64,000 bases of DNA from Clostridium sp. AM34-11AC. Lineage in GTDB: Bacteria > Bacillota > Clostridia > Lachnospirales > Lachnospiraceae. Positions 32,415-41,327 of the stretch are shown piece after piece. Within the stretch, counting starts at the first letter, position 1, and every line of letters begins with the position of its first letter. Both the position numbers and the translations under genes were made by a program. The DNA is taken from assembly GCF_003435375.1 (NCBI RefSeq), contig NZ_QWGL01000001.1, positions 248,001 to 312,000 on the forward strand, written 5' to 3'. The notes below the pieces were generated by a model. That model was given only the letters and a program-made list of their open reading frames with translations, made no database searches and was not told where the DNA came from.

Positions 32415-33194
32415 CTAGTCTCCCATGGAGAACACGATCTTAATATTCGCGCTGACTTCCATCTCTCCCGGCATCACGTTCATATCTGCCGCGGTGTCCT
32501 CTGCCCCGGCTGCCTCCATTACAGCGCTTTCCTTTTTCAGGTTCACGCCGCCGTCCACATATCTGCCGTACTGGCTGTCCGAATACTCTTCAATACTCAC
32601 CACATATCCGAGTGTCCGTCCGCTGGCCTCCGCAAGTGCCTCCGCCTTCGTCCGGGCAAGATCAACTGCTTTCTTTAACGCCTCCGCATACGCGTCATCA
32701 TATCCGCTGGAATAGTAAGACACGGAATAGATCTCATTCGCCCCGTTTCCGACACCGTTGGAGAGCAGCGTGCCGACCTGGTCCACCGCAACATCGGAGA
32801 CGGTCACCTCGGTCTGCATCTCGTATCCAATGAGCTTCCTCGTGTTGCTGCTCCAGTCATACCGCGGGTTCAGGTAATATCCGGAGGTCGTGATGGACTT
32901 TTCATCGATCCCCTGTCCTTTCAGGTATTCGGTCAGGGAATTTAAGCTCTCCGTATTCTTCTGCTGGCACTCATCTGCAGCCTTCGCCTCAGATCTCACC
33001 GCAAACACGATCTTCGCCATATCCGGCACGATCTTCACCGTCTCGCTGCTGTCCATGGTGATCTTTCCGTCCGAGCTGTCTCCCACATTTTCGACCTTCA
33101 CGGTATCCGGCACAGACACCGTCGTGCTGCATCCCGCAAGAGAAACTGCCATTATCATCGCCAAACCTGCCGCCGCCAATGTTCTTTTCTTCAT
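32415..33194 (-). CDS. SIMPL (DUF541) domain lipoprotein
   Basis: A 259-residue exported protein. Residues 1-20 are a lipoprotein signal with lipobox SLAGC. The rest is a SIMPL/DUF541 domain: ETVKIVPDMAKIVFAVRSEA, YLKGQGIDEKSITTSGYYLN, RKLIGYEMQTEVTVSDVAVD. Such proteins sit outside the membrane and their function is not well known. The start at 33194 is preceded by AGGAGG at 8 nt. A possible extended -10 (TGTTATACT) lies near 33312-33320. Confidence 0.9.
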   Translation of the reverse strand: MKKRTLAAAGLAMIMAVSLAGCSTTVSVPDTVKVENVGDSSDGKITMDSSETVKIVPDMAKIVFAVRSEAKAADECQQKNTESLNSLTEYLKGQGIDEKSITTSGYYLNPRYDWSSNTRKLIGYEMQTEVTVSDVAVDQVGTLLSNGVGNGANEIYSVSYYSSGYDDAYAEALKKAVDLARTKAEALAEASGRTLGYVVSIEEYSDSQYGRYVDGGVNLKKESAVMEAAGAEDTAADMNVMPGEMEVSANIKIVFSMGD

Positions 33195-33460
33195 ACTGGA
33201 TTCCTCCTTATCCCTGAATGGTATGGTTTCACACTCCAAAACATGCCTGCAGATATGCGTATTTCCTGCGTTGACTGTGAACCATACGAAAACACGTCTT
33301 TTATATTAAGGAGTATAACAGAAAAACATTGCAGCGTTTTATCTTTTCTCTTACTTTTTTAGGACATTTTCCTGTAGAAAAAATGGCATCCGATAAGCGA
33401 TCTTTCCTTCTGTTCTATTGAAGCGATATCCGCATACTGCTGGTCGATTTCATTACTCTT

Positions 33461-34597
33461 TTAAGATTGGTCTTCTATCAATGCATGTAAAATCTCCGGC
33501 AGCTCCACAAGCAGGCTCTTCCTGTTCACCCGCTCTGTTCTCCTGTGGATGTCTTTTCCCCATGGGCCCATGAGAACGGCTGGGATATTCAGCTTTCCGA
33601 TCTCTTCAAAGTCTACCTGGTAGCCGCCGCCCCAGAGCGGAGTCTCGGCGGCGTAGCCGGAAAAGTCCATATCCCCGCAGGTGCCGCAGTAGCTGAGGTC
33701 GGAGATTCCTGTAAAGTAGTGGACTTTCTTCACCATGCATCCGGCTGCCTCAGACGCTTTCTTGATCTTTCTGAACTGCCAGCTTCCGGCGCCCTCTTTT
33801 CCGGTCATCTGATCGCTGTGGTATGCCGGGTAGAGCGGCGGGGCGAAGCTGATGACCATCACCGGCTCTGTGAGTCCGGACCAGTCCAGGACCTCCGTCA
33901 TCATGTCGATAGTCGCCTGGGGGTAATTTGTCTCTCCGCTGCGGATCCGCGCTTCTGTGCGGACCTTCAATTCCGCCATAAAGCATTCAAAACCATCCGC
34001 ATCCTTTTCGCTGCATTGTCCGGAGAGTTCCGCGAAAGAGAGCACTGTAAATTTCTGCCGCGCTTCGTTCTTTTCTGCATCTTCTTCACTGTCGCTGTCC
34101 GCATATTTTTCCGATGCCGGGTCTGCAGTATCTGTACTTCCATCAGCTTCCGCCTGAAGTTCTGCGGTTTTTACACATTGCTTCCTGTCCCTTCTCGTCC
34201 CGGCCCATGGGTTCCAGATCGATCAGAAGGTCGTAGGAAAGCTTTTCCCGCTCCCGAAGATCCGCAAGAAATCCAGCTGCGCCGCGCATGCCGACGGAAT
34301 AAGACTCCTCATCCGGAACCGACAAAAACAGTACATTTCCATCCATCCTGCATGTCCCGTCAGAATGATCGTCCGTCCGGATTTCCTATTTCCGCGCACC
34401 AGCCCGTAAACCAACGGACGCTTTCTCGCGTCCCCAGGGATCTCCACCGTACCGAAGTTTTCCGGGTATGCCCGAAAATACGGCTGCTCCGCAAGGATCT
34501 CCCTAATTGCCTCCGCCGTCTTCCGCTCTTCATCCGTATCCGAAATCCCAGGAACCGATACGAGTCTCTTTAAATATTCATAAACTTTCTCTTCCAT
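33461..34597 (-). pseudogene. Decayed RocB-like M20-family peptidase
   Basis: Remains of a gene for an M20/RocB-type peptidase (arginine utilisation protein family, usually about 550 residues). Three pieces are visible in order: an N-terminus from 34597 (MEEKVYEYLKRLVSVPGISD to RTIILTGH), a middle piece around 34346-34200 in another frame (MDGNVLFLSVPDEESYSVGM to DLEP), and a C-terminal part ending at 33461 (TVLSFAELSGQCSEKD to PAVLMGPWGKDIHRRTERVN). The join at TGH to MDGN skips the segment with the catalytic Asp and shifts frame; about 150-200 residues are missing in all. The start still has AAGGAG 9 nt upstream, so decay seems recent. Confidence 0.75.
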
Positions 34598-34912
34598 CCG
34601 GCATCTCTCCTTATATACATGAAAAAAAGCACCCCGCCGAGTGCTTTTCTTCAACAAAATAATTATTTGAAAAAGGGAGGAGAGCTGATAATCACTTATC
34701 AGCTCGAGTATTATGAAAAAAATCTTATAAGCAGCATCTATATCAGATGTCTTTCTGTTTATGGTTATATGATATCCATAAAACATGAAGAAATCGTGTG
34801 AATTGTGTAAAAGAATTTTGAAGACTTTTTGAACAAGATATGAACACGAAAAAGGGCAATTTTGTACCGCCGTAAGACGTATCGCACACCCCTCTCCGGC
34901 GTGAGGCAGCAG
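34598..34912. other. Intergenic region with two hairpins
   Basis: No gene is seen. A hairpin AAAAGCAC/GTGCTTTT (34626-34648 region) has A and T runs on both sides and resembles a bidirectional terminator. A perfect 10-bp inverted repeat GAGCTGATAA/TTATCAGCTC lies at 34682-34705 with a 4-nt loop. Either may end transcription of the symporter gene, which is read toward this region. Confidence 0.5.
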
Positions 34913-36250
34913 CTATGGATCCCGCTTTTCCCCCGGCGCATAGATCTCCCCCGCCAGCAGCACCAGCGCCGCCAGGTTCGGCACCGCCATCAGTCCATTA
35001 AAGATGTCCGAGACCTCCCACACCGTCTCCATCGCCCCGAGACACCCGAGAAACGCCGCCAGAAGATATCCCACCGCATAGACTGCCGGGATCTTTCCCG
35101 AGATCTTCCCGCCAAGATACTCCGCCGCCTGCCGCCCCATATAGTACCATGCGATGATCGTGGAGAACGCGAACAGCACCACGCAGACCGCCACCGCATA
35201 CCCGCCGGGACTCCCAAGCGCTGTAAAAAAGCAGAGACTTGTGAGCGATGCTCCGTTCTCCGCCCCGAACTCTGAGGCCGTCCCGCTGCCCGCCACGCAG
35301 AGGATCACAAGCGCTGTCAGCGTACAGCTCACGATGGTATCAAAAAATACCTCAAAGATCGCCCACTGCCCCTGAAGCTCCTCCGATGCCATCTCCGCGC
35401 TCCCGTTTAACACTGCAAGACTCCCGAGCCCCGCCTCATTGGAAAAGACACCTCTGGCGATCCCATAGCTGACGCATCGGGAGATCCCGTAACCCGCGAC
35501 TCCGCCAACAGCGCTGCGGAAGGAAAATGCATCCACCAGAATTCCCAGGATCACTCCCGGCACATTCCCGGCATACAGAATGATCACTGCCAGCGCTGCT
35601 GCCGTATAAAGCCCCGCAGACAATGGAACAAGCCGCTCCGCCGCGAGAAAGATCCGCCGTCCGCCGCCTGCCAGCACGATACCCGCAAGGACCACAAGGA
35701 TCATCCCCACTGCAGCCTCTGGGATTCCGTACACATAGGACACCGTCTCCGAGATCGCGTTTGCCTGCACCATGCTTCCCATGCCGAAAGCCGCCGGAAT
35801 ACAGAAAAATCCGTAGAGGACTGCCGCCCTGGGACAGCCCAGCCGCTTTTCGAGATACATCATCGGTCCCGCCATCCATCCGCCGTCCTGTCCTTTTTCC
35901 CGGTACCGGATCCCGAGAACTGTCTCCCCGTAAGCCGTCGCCATTCCGAGGAAGGCGGACACCCACATCCAGAACACCGCACCTGGTCCTCCGGCGATCA
36001 CAGCCGCCGCCACCCCCGTGATATTCCCGGTTCCTATGGTTGCCGCCAGCGCCGTACATGCCGACCGGAAGGATCCCTGATGACTCTTCCTGTCCCTGAG
36101 AAGGTTCCCGATCGTCGCGTTCCACCAGCATGGGATCTTCCTGAGCTGAAAGAACCGGATCCGCACACTGTATACGGTCCCCACCATCAAAAACAGTACC
36201 GGTGTCCATGGTCCCCAGACAATATCATGGATCTCCCCAATCATATTCAT
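34913..36250 (-). CDS. Sodium:alanine symporter family (AGCS) amino-acid transporter
   Basis: A 445-residue membrane protein with about ten hydrophobic segments. AGCS features are seen: IRFFQLRKIPCWW, TALAATIGTGNITGVAAAVI, GGPGAVFWMWVSAFLGMATA, and FSNEAGLGSLAVLNGSAEMA. Members import alanine, glycine or related amino acids with sodium. The coding sequence is noticeably GC-rich compared with the flagellar region. It is divergent from the phospholipase-like gene on the plus strand. The ribosome site is weak (GGA only). Confidence 0.92.
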   Translation of the reverse strand: MNMIGEIHDIVWGPWTPVLFLMVGTVYSVRIRFFQLRKIPCWWNATIGNLLRDRKSHQGSFRSACTALAATIGTGNITGVAAAVIAGGPGAVFWMWVSAFLGMATAYGETVLGIRYREKGQDGGWMAGPMMYLEKRLGCPRAAVLYGFFCIPAAFGMGSMVQANAISETVSYVYGIPEAAVGMILVVLAGIVLAGGGRRIFLAAERLVPLSAGLYTAAALAVIILYAGNVPGVILGILVDAFSFRSAVGGVAGYGISRCVSYGIARGVFSNEAGLGSLAVLNGSAEMASEELQGQWAIFEVFFDTIVSCTLTALVILCVAGSGTASEFGAENGASLTSLCFFTALGSPGGYAVAVCVVLFAFSTIIAWYYMGRQAAEYLGGKISGKIPAVYAVGYLLAAFLGCLGAMETVWEVSDIFNGLMAVPNLAALVLLAGEIYAPGEKRDP

Positions 36251-36371
36251 TCCATATCACGCCCTGCAGCCTGACGGCCTCATTTTCTATCCCGCCGCGC
36301 ATTACCGCCGCCCGCCGCGTTTTTACCTTTTCTATTTCTTACTACGTTTTATTCCCATTTCCACACATCTA

Positions 36372-36380
36372 TGCTATAAT
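36372..36380 (+). promoter_or_regulatory. Extended -10 promoter for the phospholipase C-like gene
   Basis: TGCTATAAT on the plus strand is a perfect extended -10 element about 105 nt before the GTG start. No good -35 is visible 17 nt upstream, which extended -10 promoters can tolerate. Confidence 0.6.
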
Positions 36381-36483
36381 AAACACTGTGTCTGCCCATG
36401 GCAGCTTTTATTTGCACAAGCAGAAAGCCAAAGTCCGCGCCGGAGCAGGACCTTGGCATTTTCTTTCAAAGGAGATGATTCTT

Positions 36484-37464
36484 GTGCCCGGATTTACGAC
36501 TCACTACCTGTTCGGTGTAAAGGCCTACAATGACCTTCCGAACAACTACCTGAAACATGTGATATCCAAATACCGCTGGCTCTACCAGCTTGGTCTCCAG
36601 GGACCTGATATCTTCTTTTATAATATCCCGATCCTCCGTCACAGGGACTACCGCAACGTCGGCTCCCATATGCATGAGTATCAGGTAAACGACTTTTTTA
36701 AGAACAGCCTCCTAGAGCTCACCGAGATCCACTCGAGACAGCAGAAAGAGGAGGCGGCGGCATTCCTCGCAGGATTCATGTGCCACTATATCTCTGATTC
36801 GATCTGCCACCCCTTCGTCTACGGGCGGATCAAGTACCGCACCGATAAGAAAAAGACCGAGTGTCATGGACTCCATGCCGCCCTGGAAAACGATATCGAC
36901 GCGATCCTGCTCTGGAAGTTCAAGCACAAAAAGCCGTCCGAATTCAACCAGACCGCTTCCCTCTGTTTAAACGCCCAGGAGAGCCAGTTTATCTCCAGAT
37001 ATCTCAGCCGGTGCATCAACCGCACCTACTACCAGATCACAGAGAAAAACAACTTCCAGGTCACAGACGGAATGGTTGCCCGCTCGATCTTCGCGATCCG
37101 TTTCGGAAGCCGGATCCTGTCCGATCCCGAGGGACATAAGACCCATGTGATCGGTTCTCTGGAATCAATCTTCCTCAAGCATCCGATCGCTTCTAAAAAG
37201 CTTGTGACGGATAAGCTTTCCGCCCAGGTCCGCGATATCCTGAACCTGGACCATGAGGTCTGGACGAATCCATGGGATAATTCCATCGCCTCGACGACGT
37301 CATTCCCAGATCTGTACCATCAGACCTTGAAGAAATGCAATGCAGTCTACTATTACCTTAATGCGTTCCTGATCGCGAATGTCCCATCCGGGCCGCCGGA
37401 TATGTCCGCGCTGTTGGCAGAGCTTGGAAACTATTCCTACCACAGCGGGCTTGATGTGGGATGA
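36484..37464 (+). CDS. Zinc-dependent phospholipase C-like protein
   Basis: A 326-residue protein of the zinc-dependent phospholipase C superfamily (PF00882 type). His/Asp-rich segments are consistent with a metal site: GFTTHYLFG, LGLQGPDIFFYNIP, GSHMHEYQ, and AGFMCHYISDSICHPFVYGR. No signal peptide is apparent, so it may be intracellular and its substrate need not be a phospholipid. The start is taken as GTG at 36484 because AAAGGAG lies 9 nt upstream; the in-frame ATG at 36475 directly abuts that site, and a long extension to 36202 has no ribosome site. It is a single gene divergent from the symporter. Confidence 0.8.
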   Translation: MPGFTTHYLFGVKAYNDLPNNYLKHVISKYRWLYQLGLQGPDIFFYNIPILRHRDYRNVGSHMHEYQVNDFFKNSLLELTEIHSRQQKEEAAAFLAGFMCHYISDSICHPFVYGRIKYRTDKKKTECHGLHAALENDIDAILLWKFKHKKPSEFNQTASLCLNAQESQFISRYLSRCINRTYYQITEKNNFQVTDGMVARSIFAIRFGSRILSDPEGHKTHVIGSLESIFLKHPIASKKLVTDKLSAQVRDILNLDHEVWTNPWDNSIASTTSFPDLYHQTLKKCNAVYYYLNAFLIANVPSGPPDMSALLAELGNYSYHSGLDVG

Positions 37465-37708
37465 CCTGCATCATCTGATGCCAGACACGGATCCCGGGAG
37501 GCTTCGCTTTCCGGGGCATATCGCTTAAAACGGATGATTTCTGCCCTGTGCTGCAGAATTATCATATACTATCATAGCTGTTTCACTTTTTAAACAGCTG
37601 CCATCTATCAACTTCCGCTCTGTCTGTATGAGAGACAGCCGGATCCATTCCGTCAGATTTCACTACGGGGACAGGCAGACGGCAGAAATGGAAAAGGAGA
37701 ATTACATT

Positions 37709-38413
37709 ATGAAACCATTGATCTTACTGACCGGAGGAACCGGCGCAGCAGCCAACGGAACACCGACATGGGCATTAAACCAGAACTATGCTGAGAATAT
37801 CCGCCGCGCAGGCGGCATCCCGATCCTTGCAGTCAACAACGACTGTGCTGAGGAGTACGCGGATCTCGCTGACGGACTTCTCTTAAGCGGCGGTAAAGAC
37901 GTTGAACCAAAGCTCTACGGTCAGGAAAAGATGTTTGACTTCGTCATCACAGACCCACAGCGCGACGATCTGGAATACAAGATCATCAAGGCCTTCGTTG
38001 ACCGCAGGAAACCGATCTGGGGCATCTGCCGCGGAATCCAGATCTTAAACGTATACTTCGGCGGTACTCTCACCCAGGATATCCCGACACAGCTCGGCGG
38101 TGATCACTCCAAGGGTGTCTGCCATCAGGTGACGCTCAAGAAAGATTCCATCTTAGGAAACCTTTACGGCGAGTCCATGGAAGTAAACAGCTACCACCAC
38201 CAGGCCCTCGACAAGCTCGGCGAAGGTCTCCAGGCCATCGCATGGGGCGAGTCCAACGGACACACTTTCACAGAGGCTGTGCAGCACGAGACTCTTCCGA
38301 TCTGGTCCGTACAGTGGCACCCGGAGCGCATGACCGGCCCGGTTACAAACCCGAAGGAATGTGCCGACTCTCTTCCGATGTTTGAGTACTTCGTGAAGCA
38401 GTGTGCAAAATAA
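37709..38413 (+). CDS. Class I glutamine amidotransferase-like gamma-glutamyl hydrolase (peptidase C26, PuuD-like)
   Basis: A 234-residue protein with the GATase nucleophile elbow in PIWGICRGIQILNVYFGG (Cys) and the catalytic His in VQWHPERM. The segment DGLLLSGGKDVEPKLYG is typical of gamma-glutamyl-GABA hydrolases (PuuD). It probably releases glutamate from a gamma-glutamylated amine; the substrate is inferred. The start has AAGGAG 9 nt upstream; an in-frame extension to 37628 is not supported. A strong terminator follows. Confidence 0.88.
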   Translation: MKPLILLTGGTGAAANGTPTWALNQNYAENIRRAGGIPILAVNNDCAEEYADLADGLLLSGGKDVEPKLYGQEKMFDFVITDPQRDDLEYKIIKAFVDRRKPIWGICRGIQILNVYFGGTLTQDIPTQLGGDHSKGVCHQVTLKKDSILGNLYGESMEVNSYHHQALDKLGEGLQAIAWGESNGHTFTEAVQHETLPIWSVQWHPERMTGPVTNPKECADSLPMFEYFVKQCAK

Positions 38414-38461
38414 GCCGCGTCAATAAACGCAGGTCTGAAATTTAAAACTGAATCCATATAT

Positions 38462-38503
38462 AAACGCCGCATTTATTCTGCCGTTAAGAATAGTGCGGCG
38501 TTT
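38462..38503 (+). terminator. Terminator of the gamma-glutamyl hydrolase gene
   Basis: Inverted repeat AAACGCCGCA (38462-38471) and TGCGGCGTTT (38494-38503), with a further TATTCT/AGAATA pairing in the loop, 48 nt past the stop. Only a short T-run follows. Confidence 0.75.
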
Positions 38504-38552
38504 GTTACTGTTCAGCAGGTCTGTGCAGACCATAAGAAAATATGACAACAAA

Positions 38553-38599
38553 AAATGGCAGGACGCTTTCTGGATCACATTGAAAAGCATTCTGCCATT
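38553..38599 (-). terminator. Terminator of the lipoprotein gene
   Basis: Inverted repeat with arms AATGGCAG (38553-38560) and CTGCCATT (38592-38599) plus inner pairing AAAGC/GCTTT; on the minus strand it is followed by TTTTTTGTTG. It lies 44 nt past the stop of the lipoprotein gene. Confidence 0.8.
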
Positions 38600-38642
38600 A
38601 TATTGTCTTAATTATTTATTCTGTTAAAATTATTCCAACTAA

Positions 38643-39278
38643 TTACTTGGAAGCCTTTGTCTCGTCAAGCTTCTTCGGTGAATCGTCTGCAACGTCCTCC
38701 GGACCTTCTGCAGCAGTCTCGTTGCTCTTGAGGTCGATCTTCTCTCCGGCCTTGTAGCTCTTATCTACAAGTGCCTTTCCTCCCTCAGTAACAACTTTTA
38801 CATCAAGGGAGAACTGGTTCCAGAGTGTTCCGAAGGAATCAGTGCTGGAATTCTCAAGATCCATGCTCTGTGCAGCGATGATATCGTTGAACTGCTTAAC
38901 CATTGTCACAGCATATTCCATAGCGTCATCGTTTGTTGTGTCGTTCTTTACTGTCCATGTGAGACCGATGTTTAATGCGGACTCATCATAAGTGAACTCC
39001 ATCTTTACAGACTGCGGGAATGCAGATGTGTCGTTGAACAGTCCGTCGCACTCGCTCTGTGCCTGCTCCCAGTCGTACATCGTCGTCTCTACAGTCTCAT
39101 CCTCTACAAGGAAGTTCTGGTCTCTCGGAAGTGTCTCGTCGTCATCCGTCTCCATTTTTGCCGGATCCACTTCTTCACTTCCGGATACCGGTGCATCTGT
39201 TGAAATGCTGCTCTTTGTACATCCGCCAAGGGCAAGAACTACTAAAGACAGCACAGCCATTCTCTTTAATAATTTCAT
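38643..39278 (-). CDS. Lipoprotein of unknown function
   Basis: A 211-residue exported protein with signal MKLLKRMAVLSLVVLALGGC; Cys20 is the likely lipid attachment site. The mature part is acidic and rich in D, E, S and T, with a folded-looking middle (VKMEFTYDESALNIGLTWTV, AVTMVKQFNDIIAAQSMDLE). No family is recognised. It has its own promoter and terminator, so it is a single-gene unit. AGAGGAGG precedes the ATG. Confidence 0.8.
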   Translation of the reverse strand: MKLLKRMAVLSLVVLALGGCTKSSISTDAPVSGSEEVDPAKMETDDDETLPRDQNFLVEDETVETTMYDWEQAQSECDGLFNDTSAFPQSVKMEFTYDESALNIGLTWTVKNDTTNDDAMEYAVTMVKQFNDIIAAQSMDLENSSTDSFGTLWNQFSLDVKVVTEGGKALVDKSYKAGEKIDLKSNETAAEGPEDVADDSPKKLDETKASK

Positions 39279-39356
39279 GATAAAATTCCTCCTCTGAATT
39301 CAACGGATCTCCCATTATGCTAAATAGAATTTTCCGGGAAATCGGCATACTCACGT

Positions 39357-39385
39357 ATTATATACGATTCCCTTTTATTTTTGAA
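39357..39385 (-). promoter_or_regulatory. Promoter of the lipoprotein gene
   Basis: Minus strand: -35 TTCAAA (39380-39385), 17-nt spacer, perfect -10 TATAAT (39357-39362), about 80 nt before the start. Confidence 0.65.
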
Positions 39386-39508
39386 GTCCTTTTCTCAAAT
39401 TTACACAAATAATTCATGATTTTGTAATGTTTTTCCAGTGGTTCCGGTGGGAGTCCGCCGATCACAGCTGAAAAAGTTCCTGCCAGGATCATTTTCCATG
39501 CATAGAAC

Positions 39509-40486
39509 CTACCGGACATCCTGTCCATCTGTATCTTTGCTTCGGTTTTTTTTGACATTAGCAGTATCTTTCACGATATACACCGGCCTGTCCTTGATCT
39601 CCGCAAACAGGATCGCGATATACTCGCCGATGATCCCCACGATCACAAACAACACGGAAAACATAAACGAGATCAGTACCACGATGGTCGCATAGCCGTT
39701 CGGCGCCCCATAGATTTTCCAGGTATAGACGGTATAGATCACCATGATCAGTCCGAAAAGCGCTGTGATCACACCGGAATAGATTCCAAGCTTTAACGGC
39801 AGATCAGAAAAGCACAGGATCGTGTTGATGGAAAATTTGAACAGACTCTTTAAGCTGTACTTGCTCTCCCCTGCAAAACGCGGTCTCGCCTCGTACTCGA
39901 TGGTGGTCTTCTCAAAACCGATGCTCTGGACATAGCCCCGCAGGAAGCGGACCTTCTCCCGGTAGTTGTTCCTGAGAACCTCCGCCGCGTTTTTGCTCAC
40001 CGCAAAAAAGTCCGAGGCGTTGGCCTCAAACTTCACATCGGAGAGATGGTTGATCAGCTTGTAGAATGCCGCGGATGTGACATTCTTCACCAGCCCCGCC
40101 GTCTTATTCCTCGTGCGGACCATGCTGATCACTTCATATCCCTCGTCAAATTTTTCCACGATCTCCGGCAGGCACTCCGGCGGATGCTGCAGGTCCGCGT
40201 CCATGCAGACGATACCGTCACCGCCCGCATAGTCCAGCCCTGCGATCATCGCCGCCTCATGCCCGAAGTTCCTGGAAAAATTGACGATCTTCACTTTTTC
40301 GTCCGACGCCGCGAACTCCTTTAGGATCGAAAGGGACTGATCCCTGCTGCCGTCATTCACGAACAGGAACTCATAGTCCCAGTTTCCCGGCAGCCTTTTC
40401 AGGATCTTCCCTGTCTCTGCATAGAATTCTCTTAGCGCCAGCTCCTCGTTGTATACCGATACAACGACCGAAAGCAGTTTAGTCAT
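39509..40486 (-). CDS. Polyisoprenyl-phosphate type glycosyltransferase (GT2, DPM1/GtrB-like)
   Basis: A 325-residue enzyme. The GT2 catalytic domain shows VSVYNEE, FVNDGSRDQSL and VCMDADLQHPPE (DxD motif). Two membrane helices follow near residues 230-260 and 265-300 (LGIYSGVITALFGLIMVIYT, IVVLISFMFSVLFVIVGIIG). This layout matches enzymes that load a sugar onto undecaprenyl phosphate for use outside the membrane. It overlaps the 3-prime end of licD by 8 nt and is the last gene of the glycan operon. Confidence 0.9.
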   Translation of the reverse strand: MTKLLSVVVSVYNEELALREFYAETGKILKRLPGNWDYEFLFVNDGSRDQSLSILKEFAASDEKVKIVNFSRNFGHEAAMIAGLDYAGGDGIVCMDADLQHPPECLPEIVEKFDEGYEVISMVRTRNKTAGLVKNVTSAAFYKLINHLSDVKFEANASDFFAVSKNAAEVLRNNYREKVRFLRGYVQSIGFEKTTIEYEARPRFAGESKYSLKSLFKFSINTILCFSDLPLKLGIYSGVITALFGLIMVIYTVYTWKIYGAPNGYATIVVLISFMFSVLFVIVGIIGEYIAILFAEIKDRPVYIVKDTANVKKNRSKDTDGQDVR

Positions 40487-41327
40487 AAATTTTGATCTCC
40501 ATATCGGAATGTTCCGGAATCTGTTTTTCCTCCGGCGGAAGCTTCATGTAGTCGCCGTAAAGCTGCGTCAGAAGCTCATCCCAGCCGGCCGGAGCGTAGA
40601 ACCTTGTGTCCTCAAAAGGCATCTCAACGACCTCATCGTCCCACTCTCTCTTCATCTCCACATAGAACCAGTTCGGCGCGTAACCCGTGTAGAAATATAA
40701 CGGGCGCTCTTTCCTGCTGTCCATATGGCACAGGGCATTCCACAGCTTCCAGATCACCGGGAATGGGATCAGCTTTCCGATGGTCGCGAGAACTGCCACA
40801 AAAAGCTTCATAACGCCCTTGTAATCGCTGTAATCGATCTCATACCGGTGTCCCAGGGCAAATCCGTAGAGAACGCAGTGGGAGAGCTTTGTGAGCTTCT
40901 TCGCGAGCTTTCCCTCCGGAAGTCCGTCTACGATGAATAGGTCCACGTTCAGGCGGCTGATCTTATCGTCATAGAACTCCATCTTTCCGGAGTCCTCGAA
41001 CTTCTGGCTTTTATTGTAGGTCACACGGGAGATAAAGTCGTAGAACGCCTTTCCGCCATGGTACTCGTTCGGCTCCACAAAGGACATGTCCTCCGGCAGC
41101 TCCCGTCTTACGACCTTCGCGAACATCTCGTAGTTCTTTCTCGTGAACATGACGTCCACATCGTCATCCCACGGGATGAAGCCGCCGTGGCGCACCGCGC
41201 CCAGAAGCGTGCCGGAATCCAGTGCGTACTTGATCTTGTACTTTCTACAGATCCGGTCGATCTCCTTTAAAAGCTTTAAGTTGACCTCATGGACTTTCGT
41301 CAGGTCAAAGGATTTTTCTCCGCTCAC
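40479..41327 (-). CDS. LicD-family phosphotransferase
   Basis: A 282-residue protein with the LicD signature YALDSGTLLGAVRHGGFIPW followed by DDDVDVMF. LicD proteins transfer phosphocholine or a similar phospho-group onto cell-surface sugars. No choline kinase or cytidylyltransferase for choline is seen nearby, so the donor group is unknown. The start is GTG at 41327, overlapping the rfbH stop by 4 nt (GTGA), with GAGGGG 7 nt upstream. Confidence 0.88.
   Translation of the reverse strand: MSGEKSFDLTKVHEVNLKLLKEIDRICRKYKIKYALDSGTLLGAVRHGGFIPWDDDVDVMFTRKNYEMFAKVVRRELPEDMSFVEPNEYHGGKAFYDFISRVTYNKSQKFEDSGKMEFYDDKISRLNVDLFIVDGLPEGKLAKKLTKLSHCVLYGFALGHRYEIDYSDYKGVMKLFVAVLATIGKLIPFPVIWKLWNALCHMDSRKERPLYFYTGYAPNWFYVEMKREWDDEVVEMPFEDTRFYAPAGWDELLTQLYGDYMKLPPEEKQIPEHSDMEIKIYD

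Noticed and set aside
33545..34573. Long plus-strand open frame of 342 codons
   Set aside because: It lies antisense to the RocB-like pseudogene, has Arg/Pro-rich composition typical of antisense frames in GC-rich DNA, and lacks a ribosome site.
35436..36209. Second minus-strand open frame inside the symporter gene
   Set aside because: Out of frame with a clearly conserved transporter and Gly/Arg-rich, so a shadow.
36202..36483. Extended N-terminus for the phospholipase C-like protein
   Set aside because: Upstream codons overlap the divergent symporter gene and the promoter, and the good ribosome site serves the GTG at 36484.
39358..39558. Small minus-strand frame at the end of the GT2 gene
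   Set aside because: Overlaps the glycosyltransferase end out of frame, has no ribosome site, and crosses the lipoprotein promoter.
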